Assembly: GCF_002307355.1 (NCBI RefSeq)
Contig: NZ_CP017481.1
Coordinates: 2,604,001-2,668,000 of the forward strand
Length of the DNA: 64,000 bases
Direction: 5' to 3'
Source: Pectobacterium polaris
GTDB lineage: Bacteria > Pseudomonadota > Gammaproteobacteria > Enterobacterales > Enterobacteriaceae
Below the pieces are notes generated by a model. That model saw only the letters and a program-made list of their open reading frames with translations, was not told where the DNA came from and made no database searches. The first letter of the stretch is position 1, and every line of letters starts with the position of its first letter. A program made the position numbers and the translations under genes. Positions 10,359 to 20,598 of this stretch are shown here, piece by piece.

Positions 10359-10390
10359 CCACAGCGGAGGCCTTTTGGTCTCCGCTGTGG
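10359..10390 (+). terminator. Strong hairpin after the DUF2135/TPR gene
   Basis: An 11-bp perfect stem (10359-10369 with 10380-10390), which can extend inward to a TTTT loop, lies 26 bases after the stop codon. There is no T run, so termination is likely but the mechanism is uncertain. Confidence 0.55.
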
Positions 10391-10646
10391 CATGGATCGT
10401 CACAAGCAGGCTGCATATGGGGAAGGGCCGGGAAATTCACGGCGAAAATACAGTGCGGTTGTCAGCAAGAAAAAATAGAAATTTGACATAAAATAGAAGA
10501 TAAAAAATGCATGTGAATAATCGATAACGGAAAGTAAAAATTATATTGCTGAATTAATTTTAATTAAACCTAAAAGTCACATTGCATTAACAATGAGTGT
10601 AATGAGGAAATTAATGCAACGCGATAATCACGAGAAAAGCGTTAAA

Positions 10647-10660
10647 TTGTTTTAGATCAA
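10647..10660 (+). promoter_or_regulatory. Candidate FNR site upstream of cydA
   Basis: TTGTT-TTAG-ATCAA matches the FNR consensus TTGAT-N4-ATCAA at 9 of 10 positions. It lies just upstream of a TATAAT at 10675-10680, so bound FNR would cover the -35 region and probably repress. That agrees with the known anaerobic FNR repression of cydAB. Target and start site are inferred. Confidence 0.5.
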
Positions 10661-10674
10661 AAAACGCCTCTGGA

Positions 10675-10680
10675 TATAAT
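10675..10680 (+). promoter_or_regulatory. Candidate -10 element of a cydA promoter
   Basis: Perfect TATAAT about 365 bases before the cydA ATG, with TTAGAT 17 bases upstream as a weak -35 that overlaps the FNR-like site. Confidence 0.4.
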
Positions 10681-11043
10681 TTCTGAAATAGGCTTAAATT
10701 GCGCGAGGTCAATTATCGTCTTTCACGCCGTTTAGTAGAAAAGTTGATTTGAAGCCAAAAACCTAGTCTGGGTCACGTAAAAACCTATTTATTGTAGGGG
10801 ATTACAGGCGTAATATACGGCTACCTCCCTATGGGGTACGCAATTTGTAATACTTGTGATTTATCTTGAGCTTGCTGTCGGGGTATTGCGGTGTGACTGC
10901 CCTGATGAACGGTATTTCTAGCGTTCATTACAGCGTGTATTAAAGCAATTCTTGTTGTGTTCTTTTGGGTGTAATGGCCGGATTTTTGGCAGCTTGTCAG
11001 CGTTTGCAAGCTAATCCCTTCCTGCGAGGAGCAAGGAGTCAAA

Positions 11044-12612
11044 ATGTTTGATGTAGTCGAACTGTCACGTTTACAGTTTGCCTTAACCGCAATGTACCAT
11101 TTTCTATTCGTACCATTAACGCTGGGGATGGCGTTTTTGCTGGCGATTATGGAAACGGTATATGTGCTGTCTGGCAAACAAATCTATAAAGATATGACCA
11201 AGTTCTGGGGCAAGTTATTTGCAATTAACTTCGCTCTTGGGGTCGCGACCGGATTGACCATGGAGTTTCAATTCGGGACTAACTGGTCATACTTCTCTCA
11301 CTACGTCGGGGATATTTTCGGCGCGCCGCTAGCGATTGAAGGCCTGATGGCATTCTTCCTGGAATCGACCTTTGTTGGCTTGTTCTTCTTCGGCTGGGAC
11401 CGTTTAGGAAAAGTGCAGCATATGGCCGTGACCTGGCTGGTCGCGCTGGGCTCTAACTTCTCCGCACTGTGGATTCTGGTTGCCAATGGCTGGATGCAGA
11501 ACCCCATCGCATCGGATTTCAACTTCGAAACCATGCGTATGGAAATGGTGAGCTTCGCCGATCTGGTTCTGAATCCAGTTGCTCAGGTGAAATTCGTTCA
11601 CACGGTAGCGGCAGGTTACTGTACTGGCGCGATGTTCATTCTGGGTGTCAGTTCTTACTATCTGCTGAAAGGCCGTGACATTGCGTTTGCCAAGCGTTCA
11701 TTCGCTATCGCAGCAAGTTTCGGTATGGCTGCTGTCCTGTCCGTTATTGTACTGGGTGATGAATCCGGTTATGAAATGGGTGACGTACAGAAAACCAAAC
11801 TGGCAGCGATTGAAGCCGAATGGGAAACACAGCCTGCTCCGGCATCCTTTACGCTGATCGGCATCCCGAACCAGGATACGATGGAAAACAACTACGCCAT
11901 CAAGATTCCTTATGCTCTGGGGTTAATTGCCACGCGTTCTACAGACAAAGAAGTTACCGGTCTGAAAGAACTGCTGGTAATGCATGAAGTGCGTATTCGC
12001 AATGGTATGAAGGCTTACCAGTTGCTGGAAGAGTTACGCGCGGGCAATACTGACCCGGCGGTAAAAGAAGCGTTCGAAAAGTCTAAGCAAGATCTAGGCT
12101 ATGGCATGTTGCTGAAACGCTATACGCCGAAAGTCTCTGATGCGACAGAAACGCAGATTCAACAGGCGGTTAAAGATTCTATCCCACGTGTTGCGCCGCT
12201 ATACTTCTCTTTCCGTATCATGGTGGGCTGCGGCATTCTGATGCTGTTGATCATCGGCCTGTCTTTCTGGACCGTTCTGCGCAACAAAATTGGTCAAAAA
12301 CGTTGGCTGCTCCGTACGGCGTTGTACGGTATTCCGCTGCCGTGGATTGCTATCGAAGCCGGCTGGTTTGTTGCTGAATATGGCCGTCAGCCTTGGGCTA
12401 TCGGTGAGATTCTGCCGACAGCCGTTGCGACGTCATCACTGACTGCAGGGGATATTCTGTTCTCCATGGGGCTGATCTGTGGTCTGTATACGCTCTTCCT
12501 GGTTGCAGAAATGTATCTGATGTTCAAATTCGCACGTCTGGGGCCAAGTAGCCTGAGAACAGGGCGCTACCATTTTGAACAACCTATAGCGGCTGCGCAG
12601 GAAGCACGGTAA
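11044..12612 (+). CDS. cydA: Cytochrome bd-I ubiquinol oxidase subunit I
   Basis: Haem-bearing subunit of the high-affinity terminal oxidase; oxidises ubiquinol and reduces oxygen in the inner membrane. 522 residues, exactly the E. coli length. Haem ligands are present: His19 ([12 protein letters not shown]), the His186 equivalent ([11 protein letters not shown]) and the Met393 equivalent (RIMVGCGIL). The hydrophilic Q-loop that binds quinol spans roughly residues 250-380. A good GGAG precedes the ATG. cydB follows after 13 bases. Confidence 0.98.
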   Translation: MFDVVELSRLQFALTAMYHFLFVPLTLGMAFLLAIMETVYVLSGKQIYKDMTKFWGKLFAINFALGVATGLTMEFQFGTNWSYFSHYVGDIFGAPLAIEGLMAFFLESTFVGLFFFGWDRLGKVQHMAVTWLVALGSNFSALWILVANGWMQNPIASDFNFETMRMEMVSFADLVLNPVAQVKFVHTVAAGYCTGAMFILGVSSYYLLKGRDIAFAKRSFAIAASFGMAAVLSVIVLGDESGYEMGDVQKTKLAAIEAEWETQPAPASFTLIGIPNQDTMENNYAIKIPYALGLIATRSTDKEVTGLKELLVMHEVRIRNGMKAYQLLEELRAGNTDPAVKEAFEKSKQDLGYGMLLKRYTPKVSDATETQIQQAVKDSIPRVAPLYFSFRIMVGCGILMLLIIGLSFWTVLRNKIGQKRWLLRTALYGIPLPWIAIEAGWFVAEYGRQPWAIGEILPTAVATSSLTAGDILFSMGLICGLYTLFLVAEMYLMFKFARLGPSSLRTGRYHFEQPIAAAQEAR

Positions 12613-12625
12613 ACAGGAGTCCACT

Positions 12626-13765
12626 ATGTTTGAATATGAAGTCTTACGTTTTATCTGGTGGCTGTTGATCGGTATTTTGCTGATTGGCTTCGCTATCACT
12701 GATGGTTTTGACATGGGCGTGGGCATTCTGGTGCGTCTGATGGGGCGTGGCGATACCGAGCGTCGCGTCATGATTAACAGTATTGCGCCGCACTGGGACG
12801 GTAACCAGGTCTGGCTGATCACTGCCGGTGGTGCGCTGTTTGCTGCCTGGCCGATGGTTTATGCCGCCGCATTCTCTGGTTTCTACATTGCCATGATTCT
12901 GGTGCTGGCCTCATTGTTCTTCCGTCCTGTCGGCTTCGATTACCGTTCAAAAATCGAAGATCCGCGCTGGCGTGGCATGTGGGACTGGGGCATCTTCATC
13001 GGTAGCTTTGTTCCACCGGTAGTGATTGGTGTGGCGTTTGGTAACCTGTTGCAGGGTGTACCGTTCCACGTCGATGAATATCTGCGTCTGTACTACACCG
13101 GAAACTTCTTCCAACTGCTGAACCCGTTTGGCTTGTTGGCTGGTGTGGTTAGTCTGACGATGATCCTGACTCAGGGTGCAACTTACCTGATGATGCGTAC
13201 CACGGGCGACCTGCACGTGCGTTCCAAATCCGCCGCGCAGATTGCCGCGCTGGTGATGATGGTGACGTTTGCTCTGGCTGGCGTATGGGTCATTTACGGT
13301 ATTGATGGCTACGTGGTGACGTCTGCGATTAACACCGCGGCTGAGTCTAACCCGCTGCGTAAAGAAGTCGTTCAACAGGCAGGTGCCTGGCTGATCAACT
13401 TCAATAACCATCCGGTATTGTGGGCTATCCCTGCTCTGGGCGTAGTGCTGCCAGTGCTGACTACCCTTATGGCGCGCGCAGAGAAAGGAGCATGGGCATT
13501 CCTGTTCTCCTCTTTGACTATCGCTTGTGTGATTCTGACCGCAGGGATCGCGATGTTCCCGTTCATCATGCCGTCAGTGACTGTGCCTAACGTCAGCTTG
13601 ACGGTATGGGATGCGACATCAAGCCTGCTGACGCTGAAAGTCATGACAGTGGTTGCGATGATTTTCGTTCCTATCGTGCTGTCTTATACCGCATGGTGTT
13701 ACTACAAGATGTTCGGTCGCATTACCAAAGAGCAGATTGAGCAAAACACTCACTCTATGTACTAA
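12626..13765 (+). CDS. cydB: Cytochrome bd-I ubiquinol oxidase subunit II
   Basis: Second core membrane subunit of cytochrome bd oxidase, needed for assembly and proton delivery. 379 residues with about eight hydrophobic segments. The family N-terminus FIWWLLIGILLIGFAITDGFDMGVG, whose acidic residues line a proton channel, is intact. AGGAG lies upstream of the ATG. It is followed 16 bases later by the small subunit gene cydX. Confidence 0.98.
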   Translation: MFEYEVLRFIWWLLIGILLIGFAITDGFDMGVGILVRLMGRGDTERRVMINSIAPHWDGNQVWLITAGGALFAAWPMVYAAAFSGFYIAMILVLASLFFRPVGFDYRSKIEDPRWRGMWDWGIFIGSFVPPVVIGVAFGNLLQGVPFHVDEYLRLYYTGNFFQLLNPFGLLAGVVSLTMILTQGATYLMMRTTGDLHVRSKSAAQIAALVMMVTFALAGVWVIYGIDGYVVTSAINTAAESNPLRKEVVQQAGAWLINFNNHPVLWAIPALGVVLPVLTTLMARAEKGAWAFLFSSLTIACVILTAGIAMFPFIMPSVTVPNVSLTVWDATSSLLTLKVMTVVAMIFVPIVLSYTAWCYYKMFGRITKEQIEQNTHSMY

Positions 13766-13781
13766 GTAAGGAGCTTAATTT

Positions 13782-13898
13782 ATGTGGTATTTTGCCTGGA
13801 TACTCGGAACGCTTCTTGCTTGCTCACTGGGGATCATCACGGCCCTGGCTATTGAGCAGAGTGAGGCAAGCAAAGCGGCTGAAGAAGATAAGCAATGA
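13782..13898 (+). CDS. cydX: Cytochrome bd-I oxidase small subunit CydX
   Basis: 38-residue single-span membrane protein that stabilises the bd oxidase haems. Translation gives MWYFAWILGTLLACS followed by more hydrophobic residues and a charged tail ending EEDKQ, the CydX/YbgT pattern (E. coli CydX has 37 residues). AAGGAG lies nine bases before the ATG. Its TGA overlaps the ybgE ATG by four bases (ATGA). It is easily missed because of its size. Confidence 0.95.
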   Translation: MWYFAWILGTLLACSLGIITALAIEQSEASKAAEEDKQ

Positions 13899-14188
13899 GT
13901 GATCTGGTCGATAAACTCTATCGCCTGATGGATAAGAGCCCGTTAAGGGCTCTTTCCCTTATCATGGCGTTGCTGCTGGCTGGCTGTGTGTTCTGGGATC
14001 CGACGCGCTTTGCGGCGCGGACCAGTGAACTCGCGGTTTGGCAGGGGCTGCTGTTGATTTGGGCCGTTTGCGCTGGCGTTGTTCATGGCGTTGGTTTTCG
14101 TCCACATCGCCTGCTCTGGCGCGCGTTTTTCGCACCACTTCCCGCCTTTGTGATCCTGTGCGCAGGATTGTACTATTTCTTCGGCTAA
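13895..14188 (+). CDS. ybgE: cyd operon membrane protein YbgE
   Basis: 97-residue inner-membrane protein of the cyd operon with about three hydrophobic segments. E. coli YbgE has the same size and position. Its role is not established; co-location suggests involvement with cytochrome bd. It overlaps the cydX stop by four bases, so translation is probably coupled. Confidence 0.93.
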   Translation: MSDLVDKLYRLMDKSPLRALSLIMALLLAGCVFWDPTRFAARTSELAVWQGLLLIWAVCAGVVHGVGFRPHRLLWRAFFAPLPAFVILCAGLYYFFG

Positions 14189-14321
14189 AATAGCCTCCTA
14201 TTCCATTTAGTTATGGGTTGCTTGCAGCCCATAATTATTTTCTTTCCGTTGTCACAATCCATTCCAAACCTCATTTCTCTTGCGTATAGTAGCGAGGTTT
14301 AATGCATTACTGGGATGTAGA

Positions 14322-15409
<1,088 letters not shown>

Positions 15410-15421
15410 TCAGGGGGCATC

Positions 15422-15847
15422 ATGGCACGAGTACGCAGAGGCCGTCGTGAGCTGAAATCCGAGATCAACATTGTCCCGTTACTGGACGTGTTGCTGGTGC
15501 TGTTGCTGATTTTTATGGCGACAGCCCCGATTATTACGCAGAGCGTTGAGGTGGACTTGCCGGATGCGACCGATTCAAAAACGGTCTCCAGCAATGACAA
15601 TCCGCCTGTGATCGTCGAGGTTTCAGGCATAGGGCAATATAGCCTGGTTGTTGAACAAAACCGTATGGAGCAGCTTCCGGCAGAGCAGGTGGTTGCTGAA
15701 GCGCAATCACGGCTGTCAACCAATCCCAAGACGGTCTTTTTGATTGGTGGCGCGAAGGATGTTCCTTATGATGAGATCATTAAAGCGTTGAATTTGTTGC
15801 ATCAGGCTGGCGTAAAATCCGTTGGTTTGATGACACAACCGATTTAA
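15422..15847 (+). CDS. tolR: Tol-Pal system protein TolR
   Basis: 141-residue ExbD/TolR family protein. It has one membrane span near residues 18-38, with the proton-carrying aspartate at position 22 in INIVPLLDVLLVL, then a periplasmic domain that binds peptidoglycan. It works with TolQ as the motor for TolA. It lies 12 bases after tolQ. Confidence 0.97.
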   Translation: MARVRRGRRELKSEINIVPLLDVLLVLLLIFMATAPIITQSVEVDLPDATDSKTVSSNDNPPVIVEVSGIGQYSLVVEQNRMEQLPAEQVVAEAQSRLSTNPKTVFLIGGAKDVPYDEIIKALNLLHQAGVKSVGLMTQPI

Positions 15848-15911
15848 ATGAGCGCATCACGGTAATGATCGTTAAGCCTATTTCTGGCAACACTGTTTTT
15901 GGGAATCGCTT

Positions 15912-17087
15912 GTGCTAAAGGCAAACGAACAAAACGATAAGCTAAAACGCGCCGTTATTATTTCGGCTGTTTTGCACATCATACTGATTGCTTTGCTGCT
16001 TTGGAGTTCGTCGACGCAAACGATGGATGCCAGCGGGGGCGGCGGAGGCTCGTCAATTGATGCCGTAATGGTCGATCCGAGCGCGGTGGTGGAGCAGTAT
16101 AACCGCCAACAGCAGCAGCAGACCGATGCGAAACGTTCTGAACAATTGCGTCAAAAGCAGGCTGAACAGCAGGCCGAAGAGCTTCAGCAGAAGCAAGCGG
16201 CTGAACAGCAGCGGCTGAAAGAGCTGGAAAAAGAGCGTCTGCAAGCGCAGGAAGAGGCGAAAAAGCAGGCTCAGGAACAGGCTGAACAGCGTAAGCAGTC
16301 TGAAGCGGCGGCTCAGCAGGCAAAAGAACAGCAGAAGCAAGCCGAAGCTGCAGCGGCAAAAGCGAAAGCTGAAGCTGAACAACAGGCGAAAGCTGCGGCA
16401 GACGCTAAGAAGAAAGCAGAAGACGAAGCGAAGAAACAAGCTGCTGCGGCCGCTGCTGCTAAGAAGCAGGCGGAAGAAGAGGCTAAAGAAAAGGCCGCTG
16501 AAGCCGCTAAGCAGAAGGCAGCAGAAACGGCTAAAGCAGAAGCTGCAAAGGCAGCCGCAGACGCTGAGCAAGCTAAACAAAAAGCAGCAGCTGAGGCAGC
16601 GAAACAAAAGGCTGAAGCTGAAGCAACGAAGAAAGCAGAAGCAGCTGCAGCGGCTAAGAAAGCCGCTGATGATAAAAAGAAAGCAGCAGCAGAGGCCGCT
16701 AAGCAGGAAAACGCCGTCGATGACTTACTGGGCGGGTTGGCCTCATCGAAAAATGCGCCGAAGTCTGGCGGTGGCGCGCCTGCGGGTACGGGTAACAATA
16801 AAAAGAGCGGTGCATCAGGTGCGGCGCTTGATAGCTATGGTAGTCAGGTGCGCTCAGCCATTCAGAGCAAGTTTTATGACTGGCAGCTCTATAAAGGGCG
16901 TACCTGTACGTTACGAATTAAGCTGGCGCCAGATGGTCTGTTGATTGACGTCACTGCTGAAGGCGGCGATCCCGCGTTATGCCAGGCGGCCATTGCGGCT
17001 GCCAAACAGGCAAGAATGCCGAAGCCACCAAGTTCAGAAGTTTATGAGGCTTTCAAAAATGCGCCGATAGACTTTAAACCGCAGTAA
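15912..17087 (+). CDS. tolA: Tol-Pal system protein TolA
   Basis: Trans-periplasmic arm linking the TolQR motor to TolB/Pal; also a receptor used by colicins and filamentous phage. 391 residues (E. coli 421). The GTG start gives an N-terminus like that of E. coli (EQNDKLKRA), followed by one membrane anchor at residues 14-34. Domain II, roughly residues 55-285, is a long Ala/Lys/Glu/Gln helix with repeats of the KKAEEEAK type. Domain III, roughly 300-391, is globular with the conserved Cys pair (GRTCTLRIKLAPDG and GGDPALCQAA). Domain II is shorter than in E. coli, which accounts for the length difference. Confidence 0.96.
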   Translation: MLKANEQNDKLKRAVIISAVLHIILIALLLWSSSTQTMDASGGGGGSSIDAVMVDPSAVVEQYNRQQQQQTDAKRSEQLRQKQAEQQAEELQQKQAAEQQRLKELEKERLQAQEEAKKQAQEQAEQRKQSEAAAQQAKEQQKQAEAAAAKAKAEAEQQAKAAADAKKKAEDEAKKQAAAAAAAKKQAEEEAKEKAAEAAKQKAAETAKAEAAKAAADAEQAKQKAAAEAAKQKAEAEATKKAEAAAAAKKAADDKKKAAAEAAKQENAVDDLLGGLASSKNAPKSGGGAPAGTGNNKKSGASGAALDSYGSQVRSAIQSKFYDWQLYKGRTCTLRIKLAPDGLLIDVTAEGGDPALCQAAIAAAKQARMPKPPSSEVYEAFKNAPIDFKPQ

Positions 17088-17153
17088 CCGGGCTGTTTAC
17101 CCAATAGATTTAAGATTATTACGATGGTAAATAAACCAGGTTATGTTGTTTTG

Positions 17154-17180
17154 TTGACATTGGTTTGTTTTTGTTAAAAT
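17154..17180 (+). promoter_or_regulatory. Candidate tolB promoter
   Basis: A perfect TTGACA (17154-17159) and TAAAAT (17175-17180) are separated by 15 bases, shorter than the ideal 17. E. coli has a separate promoter for tolB-pal-cpoB in the same interval, which supports the position. Confidence 0.45.
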
Positions 17181-17225
17181 TCTGCTAATTTATCGCAGAC
17201 TTCGCGTCTGGATAAGGGAGATGAG

Positions 17226-18518
17226 ATGAAGCAAGTACTGAAAGTTGCATTAAGCTTTTTAATGCTGTGGACTGCGGTTGTTCACGCGGAAGTACGTATA
17301 GAGATTACCCAAGGGGTAGACTCTGCACGTCCTATCGGCGTGGTTCCGTTCAAATGGGCAGGTCCGGGCGCTGCGCCTGAAGACGTCGGCGGCATCGTCG
17401 GTGCTGACTTGCGTAACAGTGGCAAATTCAACCCGATCGACGCAAACCGTATGCCTCAGCAACCTGCAACGGCATCTGAAGTGACGCCTGCTGCATGGAC
17501 GGCGTTGGGCATCGATGCGGTTGTTGTTGGTCAGGTTCAGCCGAGTGCCGATGGCAGCTATCTGGTTTCTTACCAGCTCGTCGATACCTCCGGTAACCCA
17601 GGCAGCGTATTGGCGCAGAACCAGTTTAAAGTCACAAAACAGTGGTTGCGCTATGCTGCACACACCGCCAGTGACGAAGTGTTTGAAAAACTGAGTGGTA
17701 TTAAAGGTGCGTTCCGTACCCGTATCGCTTACGTTGTTCAGACCAACGGTGGTCAGTTCCCTTATGAACTGCGCGTTGCAGACTACGACGGTTACAACCA
17801 ATTTGTGGTTCACCGCTCACCACAGCCGCTGATGTCTCCGGCCTGGTCCGCAGACGGCAGCAAACTCGCCTATGTAACGTTTGAAAGCGGCCGTTCTGCG
17901 TTGGTTATTCAGACGCTGGCAAATGGTGCAATCCGTCAGGTTGCTTCCTTCCCACGTCACAACGGTGCGCCTTCTTTCTCTCCTGATGGCAGCAAGTTGG
18001 CGTTCGCACTGTCTAAGAGCGGTAGCCTGAATCTGTATGTGATGAATCTGGGATCCGGGCAAATCAGCCAGGTGACTGATGGTCGCAGCAATAACACGGA
18101 ACCAACTTGGTTCCCAGACAGCCAGACCTTGGCCTATACTTCAGACCAGGCTGGTCGTCCGCAGGTTTATAAAGTGAATGCTAACGGCGGCGCGCCACAG
18201 CGTCTGACCTGGGAAGGTTCTCAGAATCAGGACTCAGATGTGAGCGCCGACGGGAAATTTTTGGTAACGGTGAGCTCGAATGGTGGAGCTCAGCATATTT
18301 CCAAACTGGATCTGGTAACGGGTGCCGTACAAGTATTGACGGACACGTTCCTGGACGAAACGCCAAGTATCGCACCGAATGGCACGATGGTGATCTACAG
18401 TTCCAAACAAGGGCTGGGTTCAGTGCTACAGTTGGTTTCGACAGATGGGCGTTTCAAAGCGCGTCTTCCGGCTACTGATGGACAGGTTAAATTCCCTGCC
18501 TGGTCGCCGTATCTATAA
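17226..18518 (+). CDS. tolB: Tol-Pal system periplasmic protein TolB
   Basis: Periplasmic beta-propeller that switches between Pal and TolA during cell division. 430 residues, the E. coli length. A signal peptide ends near residue 21 (TAVVHA then EVRIEI). The N-terminal alpha/beta domain is followed by a six-bladed propeller made of repeats such as [34 protein letters not shown] and [24 protein letters not shown] precedes the start. pal follows at 40 bases. Confidence 0.98.
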   Translation: MKQVLKVALSFLMLWTAVVHAEVRIEITQGVDSARPIGVVPFKWAGPGAAPEDVGGIVGADLRNSGKFNPIDANRMPQQPATASEVTPAAWTALGIDAVVVGQVQPSADGSYLVSYQLVDTSGNPGSVLAQNQFKVTKQWLRYAAHTASDEVFEKLSGIKGAFRTRIAYVVQTNGGQFPYELRVADYDGYNQFVVHRSPQPLMSPAWSADGSKLAYVTFESGRSALVIQTLANGAIRQVASFPRHNGAPSFSPDGSKLAFALSKSGSLNLYVMNLGSGQISQVTDGRSNNTEPTWFPDSQTLAYTSDQAGRPQVYKVNANGGAPQRLTWEGSQNQDSDVSADGKFLVTVSSNGGAQHISKLDLVTGAVQVLTDTFLDETPSIAPNGTMVIYSSKQGLGSVLQLVSTDGRFKARLPATDGQVKFPAWSPYL

Positions 18519-18558
18519 GTACAGATATGTACAATAAACTCGTCAAAGGACATAAGAA

Positions 18559-19071
18559 ATGCAATTCAATAAAGTGCTGAAAGGCCTGATGTTGGCTCTG
18601 CCGGTACTGGCAGTGGCCGCTTGTAGCTCCAACAAGAACGCAGACAATGACCAATCTTCCATGGGTGCTGCTGGTAACAACGGCATGATGGACGGCGGCA
18701 ACATGTCTTCTTCTGAGCAAGCTCGTTTGCAGATGCAAGAATTACAGCGCAACAACATCGTTTACTTCGGTCTGGACAAGTACGATGTGAGCTCTGAATT
18801 CGCTCAGATGCTGGACGCACACGCTGCATTCCTGCGTAGCAACCCGTCTTACAAAGTGACTATCGAAGGTCACGCGGACGAACGCGGTACGCCAGAATAC
18901 AACATCGCTCTGGGTGAGCGTCGTGCCAACGCGGTACAAATGTACCTGCAAGGTAAAGGCGTTTCTTCCGATCAGATCTCTATCGTTTCTTACGGTAAAG
19001 AGAAACCAGCTGTTCTCGGCCATGACGAAGCGGCTTATGCCAAAAACCGTCGTGCCGTTCTGGTATATTAA
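18559..19071 (+). CDS. pal: Peptidoglycan-associated outer-membrane lipoprotein Pal
   Basis: Outer-membrane lipoprotein that grips peptidoglycan through an OmpA-like domain and binds TolB and TolA. 170 residues. The lipobox LAVAAC places the lipidated cysteine at residue 22. The OmpA-C motif, with [26 protein letters not shown], is complete. AAAGGA precedes the ATG. It lies between tolB and cpoB in the usual order. Confidence 0.98.
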   Translation: MQFNKVLKGLMLALPVLAVAACSSNKNADNDQSSMGAAGNNGMMDGGNMSSSEQARLQMQELQRNNIVYFGLDKYDVSSEFAQMLDAHAAFLRSNPSYKVTIEGHADERGTPEYNIALGERRANAVQMYLQGKGVSSDQISIVSYGKEKPAVLGHDEAAYAKNRRAVLVY

Positions 19072-19080
19072 GAGAATCGC

Positions 19081-19857
19081 ATGAGCAGTAACTTCAGACG
19101 TCACCTGTTGGGTCTGTCGTTACTGGTTGGCGTAGCGGTCCCTTGGGCCGCTACCGCCCAAGCGCCAATCAGTAATGTCGGCTCAGGCTCGGTCGAAGAC
19201 CGTGTCACTCAATTGGAGCGTATTTCTAACGCTCACAGTCAGCTTTTAACTCAACTTCAACAGCAGCTCTCTGATAATCAGCGCGATATTGACAGCCTCC
19301 GTGGGCAGATTCAGGAAAGTCAGTATCAGTTGAATCAGGTTGTTGAACGACAGAAACAGATCTATCAGCAGATTGATGGATTAAGTTCGCAATCATCTTC
19401 AACACCGACGACAGAGGGCACGCCTGCCGCTGCGGCGGGGACTGATACTGGTGCTGCCAATACGGCGGCACCAGCCAGTACGGGTGATGCGAATAGTGAT
19501 TACAATGCCGCAGTCGCGCTCGTGCTGGAGAAAAAACAGTACGATCAGGCTATCAGCGCATTTCAGGCATTCGTCAAGAAGTACCCAGATTCAACGTATC
19601 AACCTAATGCTAACTATTGGCTTGGTCAGTTGAATTATAACAAGGGGAAAAAGGACGATGCGGCGTACTATTTCGCCAATGTAGTCAAAAATTATCCCAA
19701 GTCACCAAAAAGTGCCGAGGCGTTGCTGAAGGTTGGGGTGATCATGCAGGAAAAAGGTCAGGCTGATAAAGCCAAGGCCGTTTACCAGCAAGTTGTAAAA
19801 ATGTACCCCAATACGGAAAGTGCAAAGCAGGCTCAAAAACGTTTATCTGCATCGTAA
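19081..19857 (+). CDS. cpoB: Cell division coordinator CpoB (YbgF)
   Basis: Periplasmic protein that couples PBP1B peptidoglycan synthesis to Tol-driven constriction in E. coli. 258 residues. A signal peptide ends near residue 26 (PWAATAQA). A coiled-coil trimerisation segment spans roughly residues 38-100, rich in Gln and Leu heptads. A Ser/Thr/Ala linker precedes three TPR repeats (YNAAVALVLEKKQYDQAISA, ANYWLGQLNYNKGKKDDAAY and ALLKVGVIMQEKGQADKA). Only nine bases separate it from pal. Confidence 0.96.
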   Translation: MSSNFRRHLLGLSLLVGVAVPWAATAQAPISNVGSGSVEDRVTQLERISNAHSQLLTQLQQQLSDNQRDIDSLRGQIQESQYQLNQVVERQKQIYQQIDGLSSQSSSTPTTEGTPAAAAGTDTGAANTAAPASTGDANSDYNAAVALVLEKKQYDQAISAFQAFVKKYPDSTYQPNANYWLGQLNYNKGKKDDAAYYFANVVKNYPKSPKSAEALLKVGVIMQEKGQADKAKAVYQQVVKMYPNTESAKQAQKRLSAS

Positions 19858-19870
19858 CCCCGTCTTAATT

Positions 19871-19907
19871 GGCACAAAAATTGCGCATCATGAGCGGTTT
19901 TTGTGCC
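19871..19907 (+). terminator. Hairpin after cpoB
   Basis: A 10-bp perfect stem, 19871-19880 with 19898-19907, closed by a 17-base loop, lies 14 bases after the cpoB stop. The stem itself ends in A/T runs and no T tract follows. It probably ends the tol-pal transcript. Confidence 0.5.
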
Positions 19908-19954
19908 TAAACGTCTTAAGAGTAAGCAATCAAACAGTTTTTTAAGAAAATAGG

Positions 19955-19982
19955 TTGCGCCGAAAATTTAAATCAGTAATAT
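19955..19982 (+). promoter_or_regulatory. Candidate promoter of the tRNA-Lys pair
   Basis: TTGCGC (19955-19960), 16-base spacer, TAATAT (19977-19982), followed by the GC-rich discriminator GTGCCGCC typical of stable-RNA promoters. It lies about 50 bases before the mature tRNA. Confidence 0.5.
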
Positions 19983-20032
19983 GTGCCGCCGTTGCCAAGG
20001 CAAATAGCAAAACGCTAAAGCAGCATGAAATT

Positions 20033-20108
20033 GGGTCGTTAGCTCAGTCGGTAGAGCAGTTGACTTTTAATCAATTGGTCGCAGGTTCGAATCCTGCACG
20101 ACCCACCA
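20033..20108 (+). tRNA. tRNA-Lys (anticodon UUU)
   Basis: A 76-base cloverleaf with encoded CCA. The acceptor GGGTCGT pairs with ACGACCC. The D-arm is TTAGCTCAGTCGGTAGAGC, the anticodon loop is CTTTTAA with TTT, and the T-arm contains GGTTCGAATCC. It is almost identical to E. coli tRNA-Lys. Confidence 0.98.
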
Positions 20109-20159
20109 ATTTCAAATGCAGTTGTAGTTTTGGTAAGTATCAAAGCAGTTCCGCATTGC

Positions 20160-20235
20160 GGGTCGTTAGCTCAGTCGGTAGAGCAGTTGACTTTTAATCA
20201 ATTGGTCGCAGGTTCGAATCCTGCACGACCCACCA
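20160..20235 (+). tRNA. tRNA-Lys (anticodon UUU), second tandem copy
   Basis: Identical over its 76 bases to the copy at 20033-20108 as far as I can read, 51 bases downstream, and probably on the same transcript. CCA is encoded. Confidence 0.98.
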
Positions 20236-20598
20236 CTTCGGTAGTAAATTTCCTTCCTCGAATAAATTCATATTAAATTACATATCGCACGAGCCGAACG
20301 AAGCGAGACAGCAACGCGTTAGCGTTGACCCAAAAGGCCGATTCATCCTGCACTATCCACCACTTCAGCAGTAGCATTCCTTCCTTGCATAAATCGACGT
20401 TAAGACAACGATCGTGTACACCGTATCAATGAGATAAAACCCATCATCACTCCCTACTCGTTAAGGCTTTGCGGTATATTAGGTTTTTACCCCTCTCTAT
20501 GGACTATATAACCCGTCAGGAACTGTTTTCTAATCCTATCGAGCAGGGATGGAGTCATTGCCACAGGGAAGCGCGTGTAGCCCTGTTTAGGAAGATAT
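20236..20598 (+). other. Gene-free stretch after tRNA-Lys with a decayed tRNA 3' end
   Basis: 363 bases with no credible gene. It holds a small hairpin (CAACGC-GTTA-GCGTTG), a degenerate copy of the tRNA-Lys 3' end plus downstream flank (listed separately) and, at its end, the GGAAG ribosome-binding site of the next gene. Confidence 0.6.
20344..20394 (+). repeat. Degenerate duplication of the tRNA-Lys 3' end and flank
   Basis: Bases 20344-20365 match the last bases of tRNA-Lys plus its flank (20218-20239) at 20 of 22 positions. Similarity continues in the following bases (the TTCCTTCC and ATAAAT blocks). The upstream half of a tRNA is missing. It is best read as the remains of a third tandem tRNA-Lys or a unit-length duplication scar. 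Confidence 0.65.

Larger units (their letters stand above)
10391..11043 (+). promoter_or_regulatory. Long cydA upstream regulatory region
   Basis: About 650 bases without a gene precede cydA, consistent with the multi-promoter, ArcA/FNR-controlled leader known for E. coli cydAB. The first half is very AT-rich, with runs of TTAAT-type motifs that could bind ArcA. A candidate FNR site and -10 are listed separately. The cydA ribosome-binding site is GGAG at the 3' end. Open frames here are at most 20 codons with no ribosome-binding site. Confidence 0.6.

Noticed and set aside
10593..10655. 20-codon ATG frame in the cydA leader
   Set aside because: No ribosome-binding site, and it runs over the FNR-like site and promoter.
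14280..14321. Extended ybgC start at TTG 14280
   Set aside because: Adds 14 residues absent from YbgC; GTG 14322 gives the exact E. coli length.
16053..16798. Long open frames antisense to tolA (184 and 161 codons)
   Set aside because: They arise from the repetitive Ala/Lys/Glu codons of TolA domain II read backwards; low-complexity Phe/Leu/Ser or Ala/Cys strings with no ribosome-binding site.
20033..20598. tRNA-Lys region as the attachment site of a present island
   Set aside because: No integrase, no shift in gene content and no second perfect copy of the tRNA end; the genes that follow are ordinary chromosomal ones.
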